A stretch of DNA of 64,000 bases from Gammaproteobacteria bacterium. Lineage in GTDB: Bacteria > Pseudomonadota > Gammaproteobacteria > Competibacterales > Competibacteraceae. A program made the translations under genes and the position numbers. The notes beneath the pieces were generated by a model that was given only the letters and a program-made list of their open reading frames with translations, did no database searches and was not told the origin of the DNA. Position 1 is the stretch's first letter; every line of letters starts with the position of its first letter. The stretch spans positions 558,001 to 622,000 of the forward strand of contig JACKNC010000001.1 in the NCBI GenBank assembly GCA_024235095.1. Direction: 5' to 3'. This document shows positions 23,357 to 32,083 of this stretch, piece after piece.

Positions 23357-25453
23357 CTAAAAATTAGCCTGTGTCTTGCGAATTTCCACCATTTTGTCGG
23401 AGGCATCCAGCGCCTGGCCGAGGGTCTTGACGCCTTGTGCTTCCAGCAGATCGAGCAATTTGAGAAAGACCTGCGCGGTGACCAGCGAATCGCCCAGTGC
23501 CGTGTGGCGATCGTGGACATCCACTCCCAATCGGTCGGCGATGGCGTCCAGATTGTGATCATCGGTGTAGTCGTGCAGATAGCCGGATAGCAACAAAGTG
23601 TCCAATACAGGGTTGTCGAAGCGAACACCAACTTTCTGCTCTTTCATCTTGAGGAATTTCATGTCAAAGGCGGCGTTATGAGCAACCAGCACGGTTTGGT
23701 CATCGCCAACAAATTTGCGAAACTGCGTCAGCGCCACATCGACGCTCGCTTGGTCTTTGACCATGTCATCGGTAATGCCATGAAAGCGAATGGATGCTTT
23801 GGGAATCGGTCGGCCCGGGTTAACCAGCTGGTCAAAAATTTCTCCTGCCAGAACTCGCTGGTTAACAATGCGCACTCCGGCAATCTGGATGATTTCGTCG
23901 CCCTTGGAAGGCGTCAGTCCAGTGGTTTCGGTATCGAACACCACGTAGGCAAGCGCACTGAGTGGGTAATTGAGCAGTTCGCCCCACTCCTTGCGATGTT
24001 CGAACAGAGAGAAATCGTAGAATTCTGGACGCTCCGGCAGATTTTTCGGCGGTTCCTTCCATTGACGCGCTGAAGTTGGCAGAGGTAGACGCAACAAGGC
24101 ATAGCCCGGTCGACGATGAGATTGACTCCAGATGTCGCTGTTATGCCGACGCAGCACTTCGCCGACCGTGGTTGCGCCGACCAGATCCTCCATGTGCGCG
24201 CTCAGCCAGTGTTCCAGCCGATCAGCGGACAGGGGCTGGCCCGGCCAGATAATGTCCAGGTAAACCCGGCGGTTGCCCAACAAACATTCAATTTCAAAGG
24301 TCGAGCTGACGCCATATGCGTGCAGGTGTTCAAGTGCATGCTCCAGCAGCAGCATGATCGAATGATTGTCGATATTCAGCCAGAGTGGTTCGCCCACCAT
24401 TTTTACCTGAAGACTGCTGCGCTTCTCCAGGTGGTGGATAACGCTGCCAATCAGATCGGCGGAGTACACATCGTTCATGGGCCAGCGGCTGGCGTACAAG
24501 TCCCGCAGTTCCAGGGCCAGGTCTTGCAAGCGTTGGCTAAGCTGTTCGCTTTCCTGCACGATCACCTGCTGAAAGGCTTCCCGCTGCGGTTGTTCCATAT
24601 CGCCGAAGTTTGTGACCATTTCCGCCGCCGCCCGCAGATTGGCCAAGGGCCTGCGTAAATCCTCGGCACGAGTTTTGAGCAGGGAACGATCGACTTGCTG
24701 GGTGACATCGCGGAAGGTTACGACGAAGGTGGAGATGCGCCCGGCAACGCCCGGCAACAAACTCACTCGACAGTGAAACAGGGTTTCATCATCCACGGTT
24801 GCACAAACAAATTCGGCATCGCTGGCCGATTTATTCTCCCTACTGCCTTGTTGACGGTAGCGCAGCAATTGCAGAGTGCTTTCAATCGGCGCGCGGGTCC
24901 AGAGATCATAGAGCGAACGCCCCAAGCCCAGCGCTTCGCGGTTGGGGAGCAGTTTCACCGCTGCCGGATTGTAGAGCAGGATGCGCGCTTCGTCATCGCA
25001 AACCAGCACCCCTTCCGACAACTCGCGCAGAACCGTTTCCAGCCGGGCTTTCTGTTCCTCGATTTCCTGAGTGCCAGTTACGGCGGCGGCGGCAGCTTCA
25101 CGGCGGGCTTTGTGCAGGGCCTCGCCCAGTTCGAGTAACATGGTCGGAAATTCACCCAGCCAATGTTGCCTGGGCAATTCCAGCATGTAACCGGGATTGC
25201 TGCGGGTGATAATTCGCGCGCCGCGCGCCAAGGCGCCCAGGGGAATGAAGCAGTGCCAGTCCAGCAGCGACCAGACAACGGTGACGCCGCCGATGATGGT
25301 GAATGCGGCCAGGATGAGCCAGAGCAGCAGCAAATCGCGCGCATCGGATTCAGGAACCGTTTGGAAAATCCGCCAGCCAATCCAGAGCAACGAAACCAGC
25401 GTCAAGACGGCTGGAATCAGCCACAGCAACCAGATGCGGGTCCGATAGCGCAT
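23357..25453 (-). CDS. membrane PAS/pseudokinase protein fused to a DnaQ-like 3'-5' exonuclease
   Basis: 698 residues in this order: two membrane helices (about 8-28 and 41-63), a HAMP-like linker, a PAS domain (about 137-250), a kinase-like dimerisation helix pair (about 255-320), a degenerate ATPase-like region (about 330-458), and a DEDDh exonuclease domain (about 500-680). The kinase His is replaced by Glu (E264 in AEDLRRPL), and no Gly-rich ATP lid is seen, so phosphotransfer is unlikely. The exonuclease residues are complete: D507, E509, D597, H650, D655. It looks like a membrane sensor that controls a nuclease. It lies between the receiver and the small membrane protein in the same operon. 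Its substrate is unknown. Confidence 0.88.
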   Translation of the reverse strand: MRYRTRIWLLWLIPAVLTLVSLLWIGWRIFQTVPESDARDLLLLWLILAAFTIIGGVTVVWSLLDWHCFIPLGALARGARIITRSNPGYMLELPRQHWLGEFPTMLLELGEALHKARREAAAAAVTGTQEIEEQKARLETVLRELSEGVLVCDDEARILLYNPAAVKLLPNREALGLGRSLYDLWTRAPIESTLQLLRYRQQGSRENKSASDAEFVCATVDDETLFHCRVSLLPGVAGRISTFVVTFRDVTQQVDRSLLKTRAEDLRRPLANLRAAAEMVTNFGDMEQPQREAFQQVIVQESEQLSQRLQDLALELRDLYASRWPMNDVYSADLIGSVIHHLEKRSSLQVKMVGEPLWLNIDNHSIMLLLEHALEHLHAYGVSSTFEIECLLGNRRVYLDIIWPGQPLSADRLEHWLSAHMEDLVGATTVGEVLRRHNSDIWSQSHRRPGYALLRLPLPTSARQWKEPPKNLPERPEFYDFSLFEHRKEWGELLNYPLSALAYVVFDTETTGLTPSKGDEIIQIAGVRIVNQRVLAGEIFDQLVNPGRPIPKASIRFHGITDDMVKDQASVDVALTQFRKFVGDDQTVLVAHNAAFDMKFLKMKEQKVGVRFDNPVLDTLLLSGYLHDYTDDHNLDAIADRLGVDVHDRHTALGDSLVTAQVFLKLLDLLEAQGVKTLGQALDASDKMVEIRKTQANF

Positions 25454-25462
25454 GATGACGAT

Positions 25463-25837
25463 TCAATCCGCTTCAGTCAGCAGCTCGCGGACCCGCTCCA
25501 CGACCTCCTGCGTCGAGAAAGGTTTGGTGATGTAGTCATCTGCGCCTAACGCCAAGCCCTTTTCCCGTTCGACCTCGCGTCCCTTGGCCGTCAGCATAAT
25601 AATGCGCAAGTTGGCCCACTCTGGATTGGAGCGAATGGCTTGGCAGACTTCGTAGCCGTTTTTGCGCGGCATCATGACATCAAGCAACACCAAATCCGGC
25701 AGTTCGGCGGTGATAGCGGCTAGCGCCGCTTCGCCATCCGAGGCGGTTCGCACCTGGAAGCCCGCCTGCTTCATCAAAAACTCCAAGGACAGGACGATAT
25801 TCGGTTCATCGTCCACCACCAGAATCTTGTTAGCCAT
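25463..25837 (-). CDS. single-domain response regulator (CheY-like receiver)
   Basis: 124 residues from MANKILVVDDEP at 25837; this ATG has a GGGGGA site 7 bases upstream, better than an ATG two codons earlier. Receiver residues are complete: D9, D10, phospho-accepting D53, T83 and K105. There is no output domain, so it acts by protein contact or phosphorelay. It ends 9 bp before the sensor-exonuclease gene and belongs to the cassette with the CbrA-like kinase, its likely phospho-donor. Confidence 0.92.
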   Translation of the reverse strand: MANKILVVDDEPNIVLSLEFLMKQAGFQVRTASDGEAALAAITAELPDLVLLDVMMPRKNGYEVCQAIRSNPEWANLRIIMLTAKGREVEREKGLALGADDYITKPFSTQEVVERVRELLTEAD

Positions 25838-25878
25838 ATCCATTCCCCCGGTCAGCGGGTTTGTTCGCTCGGGCGATA

Positions 25879-26220
25879 TTACGCGGATTTCTCATTACTG
25901 CTGCGTACAGAGTCTTTCTCGTGCGGTTCCGATGTGGGTTCGTTTTTGCGGTTGGCAGTCTCCTTGGCCGCGACGACCCCGCTTCCTCCACTAGCCTTGG
26001 CGACCGCCTCCCAGAATTTTTGCACCATTTCCATCGAATGAAATTGACTGGGTAACAGCGGTTTGAGCAAACCAAGGGCGTCGAAGTTGATAACACCGCG
26101 CTGCATATTGTCGCGGACGACCTGCAAAATATCGTCATGCAGGGGTTGTACGTTTGGCAAACCCAGAAACTCGCGCATTTCCTGGGCGGTGGCTTCAACG
26201 CTAACATTGACTTTCATCAA
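25879..26220 (-). CDS. DUF6489-like protein
   Basis: 113 residues starting MMKVNVSVEATAQEMREFLGLP, a start typical of small DUF6489 proteins, followed by a helical region and a charged, Lys/Glu/Ser-rich tail. It has no membrane helix. Its function is unknown. It sits 41 bp upstream of the receiver gene on the same strand, and so probably heads that operon. The family name is from memory of the N-terminal pattern. Confidence 0.65.
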   Translation of the reverse strand: MMKVNVSVEATAQEMREFLGLPNVQPLHDDILQVVRDNMQRGVINFDALGLLKPLLPSQFHSMEMVQKFWEAVAKASGGSGVVAAKETANRKNEPTSEPHEKDSVRSSNEKSA

Positions 26221-26392
26221 GAAACATCCTCGTGCTTCGGAACGGCAGACCTGGCTGCTCGAACCAGGCCACGAAATAGGGAAACGTCTAACTCATCAAG
26301 AATAGCAGGAATAGCCGGACTCTTCCGCACTGCATCTTGCTGTGAATCATTTTCAACCGGGTGAAACTAATCGAAATCGCTCCTTCGGGCAA

Positions 26393-28285
26393 CTATTTGC
26401 CTATGTTTCGGCGAGATGAAGAGCGTTTAAGATGAATGAGCAACAAGGAAATCGCCGCGGGAGTAACCCCCGGAACGCGACTAGCGTGACCCAGGGTGCA
26501 GGGTCGGTGGCGATCAAGTTTCTCGCGCACTTCCCGCGACAGGCCATGGACTGAGGCATAGTCCAAATCAGCCGGTAACGTCAGTTCCTCATACCGGCGT
26601 TGCCGTTCGATCTCTTGACGCTGGCGATCAATGTAGCCGGCGTATTTGGCTTGAATCTCCACTTGCTCGGCAACCTGGGGATCGGCGACGCCAGGCCCCA
26701 TCCCAGACAAGCTCATCAGCCCAGCGTAAGTGACCTCGGGCCGACGCAGTAACTCAGCAGCGCGACTTTCCCGGGTGAGCGCGCCTTGTAAAACCCGTTG
26801 CGCGTCTTCCCCGGCCAGTTCCAATGGGCGCACCCACAAGCCACGTAACCGCTGACTTTCCTGCTCGATGGCTTCGCGCTTGGTTTCAAACGCGCGCCAA
26901 CGTTCATCATCAACTAATCCCAATCGGCGTCCCATTTCGGTCAGGCGCAGGTCAGCATTATCCTCGCGTAATAACAAGCGATGCTCCGCGCGACTGGTGA
27001 ACATCCGATAGGGTTCCGGCGCACCTCGAGTGATGAGATCATCGATCAAAACACCGAGATAAGCTTCGTCGCGTTTTGGCCACCATGGCGCTTCGCCGCG
27101 AACGCGCCGTCCTGCATTGATCCCGGCCAGCAAGCCTTGCGCGGCAGCTTCTTCGTAGCCGGTGGTGCCATTGATTTGTCCGGCGAAGAACAGGCCTTGA
27201 ATGGATCGGGTTTGCAGCGAGTAATCCAGATCGCGCGGATCGAAAAAGTCGTATTCAATCGCATAGCCAGGCCGGGTGATATGGGCTTTCTCCAAGCCCT
27301 TCATCGAACGCACCAGTTGATATTGAATATCGAACGGCAGGCTGGTGGAGATACCGTTCGGATAGAATTCATGCGTGTGCAAGCCTTCCGGCTCCAGGAA
27401 AATCTGGTGGGAGTTCTTGCCAGCAAAGCGGTGAATCTTGTCCTCGATCGACGGGCAATAGCGCGGTCCCACCCCCTCGATCACGCCGGTGTACATTGGC
27501 GAACGGTCCAGGCCGCTGCGAATGATGTCATGAGTCTGTTCGCTGGTATGGGTGATCCAACAGGAAATCTGTTGAGGGTGTTCGTCAACCGAACCCAGGT
27601 AGGAGAAGACCGGACAGGGTTCATCGCCCGGCTGTTCAATCAATTGTGCGAAATCAATGCTTCGTCCATCCAGCCGCGGCGGCGTCCCGGTCTTTAACCG
27701 GCCCACATGCAGGGGTAGTTCCCGCAACCGCGCAGCTAAAGCGTTCGCGGGGGGATCGCCCGCGCGACCGCCTTCGTAGTTCGTTAATCCGACATGAAGG
27801 CGTCCGGCCAGAAACGTGCCGGCGGTGAGTATTACTGCCCCGGCGGCGAAGCGGATGCCGGTCTGTGTGATGACGCCCATGACTCGGTCGCCCTCAATGA
27901 TTAAATCGGCAGCGGCTTGCTGAAAGACACGCAAGTTCGATTGATTCTCAATGAAGTTCCGCACGGTGGATCGGTAGAGCGCCCGGTCAGCCTGGCAACG
28001 GGTGGCGCGCACTGCCGGCCCCTTGCGGCTGTTCAGAATGCGGAACTGGATGCCGGCCTGATCGGCGGCCTGCGCCATGACGCCGCCGAGTGCGTCGACT
28101 TCCCTGACCAGATGCCCTTTGCCGATGCCACCAATGGCCGGATTGCAGCTCATGGCGCCCACGGTTTCGATGGTATGGGTTAACAACAGGGTTTTCAGGC
28201 CCATGCGCGCTGCGGCCATGCAGGCTTCTGTCCCGGCGTGGCCGCCACCGATTACGATGACATCAAAAGGTTCAGGGTAGTGCAT
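26393..28285 (-). CDS. mnmG: tRNA uridine-34 carboxymethylaminomethyl synthesis enzyme MnmG
   Basis: 630 residues, the normal MnmG length. The N-terminal FAD-binding GGGHAGTEA (residues 13-21) is followed by the family segments MSCNPAIGGIGKGHLVREVDALGG and TGTFLAGRLHVGL. The C-terminal helical domain binds MnmE. With MnmE it modifies the wobble uridine of several tRNAs. The usual partners mnmE and rsmG are not adjacent; the gene stands alone, divergent from cysH. Confidence 0.97.
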   Translation of the reverse strand: MHYPEPFDVIVIGGGHAGTEACMAAARMGLKTLLLTHTIETVGAMSCNPAIGGIGKGHLVREVDALGGVMAQAADQAGIQFRILNSRKGPAVRATRCQADRALYRSTVRNFIENQSNLRVFQQAAADLIIEGDRVMGVITQTGIRFAAGAVILTAGTFLAGRLHVGLTNYEGGRAGDPPANALAARLRELPLHVGRLKTGTPPRLDGRSIDFAQLIEQPGDEPCPVFSYLGSVDEHPQQISCWITHTSEQTHDIIRSGLDRSPMYTGVIEGVGPRYCPSIEDKIHRFAGKNSHQIFLEPEGLHTHEFYPNGISTSLPFDIQYQLVRSMKGLEKAHITRPGYAIEYDFFDPRDLDYSLQTRSIQGLFFAGQINGTTGYEEAAAQGLLAGINAGRRVRGEAPWWPKRDEAYLGVLIDDLITRGAPEPYRMFTSRAEHRLLLREDNADLRLTEMGRRLGLVDDERWRAFETKREAIEQESQRLRGLWVRPLELAGEDAQRVLQGALTRESRAAELLRRPEVTYAGLMSLSGMGPGVADPQVAEQVEIQAKYAGYIDRQRQEIERQRRYEELTLPADLDYASVHGLSREVREKLDRHRPCTLGHASRVPGVTPAAISLLLIHLKRSSSRRNIGK

Positions 28286-28331
28286 AGCAAGGTATCAGGC
28301 GCCAAAATCAGAAATTGAAATTCTAATATCA

Positions 28332-28365
28332 AAAAGGAATAAATATATAGATATTCATTCCTTTT
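28332..28365. repeat. A/T-rich hairpin between mnmG and cysH
   Basis: A 9-bp arm (28332-28340) pairs with 28357-28365; then, after one A-C mismatch, a further 5 bp pair around a 4-base loop. It lies in the divergent promoter region of mnmG and cysH, 47 bp from the mnmG start, and no T-run follows it. It may be an operator or a promoter-region cruciform. Confidence 0.5.
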
Positions 28366-28459
28366 GGGTTTATAAAGACCCTGCTAAATTCTACAGCTAA
28401 ACAGTCAGGCATTCAGGCCCTCCTTTTTCCCACTTGCCATGATGACAAGGAACTTTACG

Positions 28460-29197
28460 ATGAATCCGGCGCAGGCGCAGCCTCTTTCCCAACCCTCCGT
28501 CGATCAGCCGTGGTTTGATCTGGAAACGATGAATCGTGAGCTGGAAGTCCTCCCTGCCGAGGAGCGGGTGGCGTGGGCATTGGAAAATTTCCCGAACCGC
28601 ATCGTAATGACCTCCAGTTTCGGAGCACAATCAGCGGTTTGCCTGCATCTGGTTACCCAACAACAGTCGAACATCCCCGTTTTGCTGGTCGATACCGGTT
28701 ATCTGTTCCCTGAGACGTACCAGTTTATTGACAAACTGGCCGAGCGGTTGTCCCTGAACCTTCGTATTTATCGTTCCCAATACAGCCCGGCTTGGCAAGA
28801 GGCCCGTTACGGCAAACTTTGGGAACAGGGGTTGGAAGGAATCGACCGTTACAACCAGTTGAACAAGGTCGAACCGATGCAACGAGCCTTGCATGAACTG
28901 GGCGTGAAGGCGTGGATTTCCGGTCTGCGGCGGCAACAGGCCAAAAGCCGTCAGCATCTCGATGTGCTCTTATGGCGTAATAGCCGTTGCAAGGTTCACC
29001 CCATCATCGATTGGACTGATCGCGATATTTACCGCTACCTGAGCAAGCATGGCTTACCTTATCACCCGCTCTGGGAGCAGGGCTACGTTTCCATTGGCGA
29101 TGTGCATACCACCCGCCGGCTGGTGGATGGCATGAGTCCCGAGGAAACCCGCTTCTTCGGCCTTAAACGCGAGTGTGGTTTGCATGAACATGTCTGA
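28460..29197 (+). CDS. cysH: phosphoadenylyl-sulfate (PAPS) reductase
   Basis: 245 residues from the ATG at 28460, which has AAGGA 9 bases upstream; an ATG 21 bases earlier lacks a site. It reduces PAPS to sulfite in assimilatory sulfate reduction. The NKVEPMQRAL and SGLRRQQAKSR segments and the C-terminal ECGLHE with catalytic C239 match the E. coli enzyme. The Cys pairs of the Fe-S-containing APS reductases are absent, so it should use PAPS. No other cys gene is adjacent; after the stop there is only a 20-codon open frame with no support. Confidence 0.95.
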   Translation: MNPAQAQPLSQPSVDQPWFDLETMNRELEVLPAEERVAWALENFPNRIVMTSSFGAQSAVCLHLVTQQQSNIPVLLVDTGYLFPETYQFIDKLAERLSLNLRIYRSQYSPAWQEARYGKLWEQGLEGIDRYNQLNKVEPMQRALHELGVKAWISGLRRQQAKSRQHLDVLLWRNSRCKVHPIIDWTDRDIYRYLSKHGLPYHPLWEQGYVSIGDVHTTRRLVDGMSPEETRFFGLKRECGLHEHV

Positions 29198-29323
29198 GAG
29201 ACTTACCAACGTAGCCTGTCGCCTTCAGCCCATCATGCAGCCAGCCGAACCGCCCCGCCGCCGCGATATTGACTGGAGTCTGCTGGCCACTACCTGACCT
29301 CTGAAGTCCTAGCAGGTAGGCCA

Positions 29324-30007
29324 TTAGTGCGCTGCAGCGTCGTATTCCAGTATCTTCCGAAAATCGGCAGCCATAGCCTCCGGTTGGTGTTCGGTGAAAA
29401 CCGCGCGTAGCCGCACTTGTGGGTCGATGAGCATCACAGTCGATGAATGGTCGACCGTATAATTCCCCTCCGGCGCATCAGGAATTTTGTAGTAAACACC
29501 GAACTGTTTGGCTAACCCAGCCAGTTGCTCGGGCGTCCCGGTTGCACCCTGGAACTTTGGGTTAAAGTAGGGTACATACTTTCCCAGTCGTTCCGGCGTA
29601 TCCCGGGCCGGATCCACGGAAATGAACAGATAAGCATTGTGCTGATCCAGATTCTCCCGCGCCAGAATTTTCTGCATCTTGCTTAACTCCAGCAGCGTCA
29701 ATGGGCATACGTCCGGGCAGAAGGTGTAACCGAAGTACACGAAGACCCACTTTCCGCGCCAGCGTTCTCTGGTGAATGGCTGCCCCTCTTGGTCGATCAG
29801 CGTGAAATCCTCAACCGGCCGGGGCGGTTCCAGGAAAATGCCAGCGATGGTTGGCGGCTCGGCGCGATTAGAAAGAAGTCCGAAATTTAACCACAGACCA
29901 AAGCTGAAGGCCGCTATTCCAGCCGCTATGACTAGCAGCATCCTGGCGCGTGGCGTGATGCGTGGATTGGGGAGACCGAAACGATCTTTATCTGAGCCAG
30001 GCTTCAT
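29324..30007 (-). CDS. SCO1/SenC-family copper chaperone for cytochrome oxidase
   Basis: 227 residues with one N-terminal membrane helix (about 22-42) and a periplasmic thioredoxin-like domain. The copper ligands are present: C97 and C101 in TFCPDVCP, and H187 in VDHSS. SCO proteins deliver copper, or keep cysteines reduced, at the CuA site of cytochrome c oxidase. The gene follows the PCu(A)C gene by 6 bp, the usual pairing. Confidence 0.93.
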   Translation of the reverse strand: MKPGSDKDRFGLPNPRITPRARMLLVIAAGIAAFSFGLWLNFGLLSNRAEPPTIAGIFLEPPRPVEDFTLIDQEGQPFTRERWRGKWVFVYFGYTFCPDVCPLTLLELSKMQKILARENLDQHNAYLFISVDPARDTPERLGKYVPYFNPKFQGATGTPEQLAGLAKQFGVYYKIPDAPEGNYTVDHSSTVMLIDPQVRLRAVFTEHQPEAMAADFRKILEYDAAAH

Positions 30008-30013
30008 GGCGTG

Positions 30014-30493
30014 TTAATCGTGATGGTGATGGGCATGGCCGTTAGGCGCCATGTCGGCATCCTTGCCCCGCACCGTGACTTCAATCGGGATTTCGCCCGC
30101 TTTCTCAAAGCGCAGCATCAGCGGAAAGGTCTGGCCTGCAGTTAAGGGGTGCTTCAGGCCGATCAGCATGATGTGCAGCCCACCCGGCTGCAGAACGGTT
30201 GGTCGATCAGCCGCAACTTCGATCGTTTCCACCTTGCGCATTCTTGCTACATTATTTTCCATAATGTGGGTATGCAATTCGATGGTTTCCGCGACTTCAC
30301 CGGAGCCTCCCAACAGGCGATCGGCCTCTGGCCCGGTGTTAGTTAAGGTCATGTAGACCGCACCATTGGTCATGGTCGGAGGGCTTTCTCGCGCCCACGG
30401 CTCGGTGATTTGAATCGTTTCCGATTCGGCGGCAAAAGCGGACATGCTGGCAATGAGTAGGAAAACCGTTAGAAATCGAGTCATTACTTTCAT
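30014..30493 (-). CDS. periplasmic copper chaperone PCu(A)C
   Basis: 159 residues: a signal peptide of about 21 residues, then a cupredoxin-like domain. The copper motif comprises H74 or H76, M85, H107 and M109. The C-terminus ends NGHAHHHHD, an extra metal-binding tail. PCu(A)C passes Cu(I) to SCO and the oxidase CuA site. It is the first gene of a two-gene copper operon with the SCO gene. Confidence 0.92.
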   Translation of the reverse strand: MKVMTRFLTVFLLIASMSAFAAESETIQITEPWARESPPTMTNGAVYMTLTNTGPEADRLLGGSGEVAETIELHTHIMENNVARMRKVETIEVAADRPTVLQPGGLHIMLIGLKHPLTAGQTFPLMLRFEKAGEIPIEVTVRGKDADMAPNGHAHHHHD

Positions 30494-30617
30494 TGCAATA
30501 TCGTCTCCTGATAGAGTGATTGAAACTAATAACCCATAATTATACTGATTTTTCCGTTGGAAATCCGACTTCAGATGATCTAGTCGACCTGGAATTCATC
30601 TACCGCACTTGTTATTT

Positions 30618-31595
30618 TTATGGGTTCTCCAGCGTCATTGTCAGCGCTCTCGGGAATGTGGCCGGGGGACCGGCGATATAAGCCAGCGTAAACGCGCCGG
30701 GACCAACGTTGATCCCTCCGGCGGTGCTCATGACCGAGAGTAGCGTTTCAATCCCGCATTCCTTGGCGTAACGTTCGAAATCAATAAATGCGCGCTTGCG
30801 GCGAATCACCTCAGGATCCCCGGCGTAGCTGGTGTTCACAATGCGCGTGGCTAGTCCTCGGTCAATCGCCTGCCGGGCAATATTAAACAGCTTGATCAAG
30901 GCCCGATCAAACCCCCGTTCCTTGTCAACCGCTTGGCTTTTGCCGCGATGAAAACCAATGATCGGCTTAATGTCGAGCAGCGAGCCAAAGCGATAACCAA
31001 GCAGACCAATGGATTTTTCACCTTTTTTGCTGCCTCGGTGATGAATATAGAACAGATCTTCAGGAACCAGGTAGCCGTAGACTTGCTGGCTTAGCTGTTC
31101 AATAATCTCACGCAACACGCCGAAGGACAGATTATGTTCATCCAGCAAGCGCACAGCTTCATGAACCAGTACGCCCTCACCCGCAAATAAAGTCTTGCTG
31201 TCCAGAACGGTCAGATAGAAGGAACCTGTCATGCCTGCTTTCTGGCGTCGTTCGCGGTATTGTTTAAGGATCGCGTAGGATGCTGCGGAGGCGTTAGCGA
31301 AAATCGGACTGCGGGTCTGGGCAATAGTGATAACTAACACCCGATCATATTTCAATACCAGATCATCAAGGAACAGATCCATGATTTGTTCCATGGAAAA
31401 CGGCACTGTTTCAGCATCCAGAGTCTTTTCCGCCAGATACTTGCGATAAAAAGCCTGAGTGGCTTCTGGATCGCGCACATCCTTGAAAAGACCATGACCT
31501 AAATGCAGGCTGATCGGCATAATGTAGATATTATTTTGTCGAATATAGGCTTGCGGTAGATCGCAGGCTGAATCAATGACGATTCCGGTTCGCAC
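30618..31595 (-). CDS. DegV-family fatty-acid-binding protein
   Basis: Starting at the GTG at 31595 gives 325 residues and has a GAGGAG site 6 bases upstream; the open frame before it lacks a site. Residues 5-12 (IVIDSACD) match the DegV phosphate/fatty acid pocket, and the protein keeps the two-domain EDD-type fold by pattern (SVMSTAGGINVGPGAFTLAYI near the end). DegV proteins bind long-chain fatty acids; in Gram-positive bacteria FakB serves fatty acid kinase. The role in proteobacteria is unsettled, and no FakA-like gene is nearby. Confidence 0.88.
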   Translation of the reverse strand: MRTGIVIDSACDLPQAYIRQNNIYIMPISLHLGHGLFKDVRDPEATQAFYRKYLAEKTLDAETVPFSMEQIMDLFLDDLVLKYDRVLVITIAQTRSPIFANASAASYAILKQYRERRQKAGMTGSFYLTVLDSKTLFAGEGVLVHEAVRLLDEHNLSFGVLREIIEQLSQQVYGYLVPEDLFYIHHRGSKKGEKSIGLLGYRFGSLLDIKPIIGFHRGKSQAVDKERGFDRALIKLFNIARQAIDRGLATRIVNTSYAGDPEVIRRKRAFIDFERYAKECGIETLLSVMSTAGGINVGPGAFTLAYIAGPPATFPRALTMTLENP

Positions 31596-31714
31596 GGTTG
31601 TCTCCTCTATTGCTACTGTTTGCAGAATCAATCTACAAAGAGTAGCAATAGAGAATCAAGAATGGATTGAAAAAATGACAGTCAAGTCAGTCGATGCGCG
31701 ATAGCGATAGAAAG

Positions 31715-32077
31715 TCAGCTCAATAAAATCAGCAGCCAGACTACAGCGGCGTTCAACAGGGCCATGAACACTGCTGCCGAGCCTATATCCTTGGCCCGAC
31801 CGGATAATTCGTGCCGCTCCGGGCCAATACGGTCGATAGCCGCTTCGATACCGGTATTGAGCAGTTCAACAATGACAATCAGCAGGAGGCTACCAATCAG
31901 TAACGATCGTTCCACAGCATTATCGCCGAGCCATAGCGCTAGTGGCGTCATGATTGCACACAGTAGTCCTTCCTGGCGGAACGCCTCTTCGTTGCGCCAG
32001 GCGGCTCGCAAACCCGCCCAGGAATAGCCGGTCGCATTGACCAGGCGACGCCAACCGGTGTGCTGCTGGAAAGCCAT
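31715..32077 (-). CDS. dgkA: diacylglycerol kinase
   Basis: 120 residues, the standard size for this integral membrane enzyme. Three membrane helices and the motifs AWRNEEAFRQE (N-terminal) and ELLNTGIEAAIDRI (active-site region) are intact. It rephosphorylates diacylglycerol released by glucan or lipid modification. It starts 6 bp after the stop of gcvPB on the same strand, suggesting co-transcription, although no functional link is apparent. Confidence 0.95.
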   Translation of the reverse strand: MAFQQHTGWRRLVNATGYSWAGLRAAWRNEEAFRQEGLLCAIMTPLALWLGDNAVERSLLIGSLLLIVIVELLNTGIEAAIDRIGPERHELSGRAKDIGSAAVFMALLNAAVVWLLILLS

Positions 32078-32083
32078 GATCGT

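Noticed and set aside
29235..29297. Short open frame of 20 codons after cysH
   Set aside because: Too short, no ribosome site clearly better than background and no known family; nothing supports a gene.
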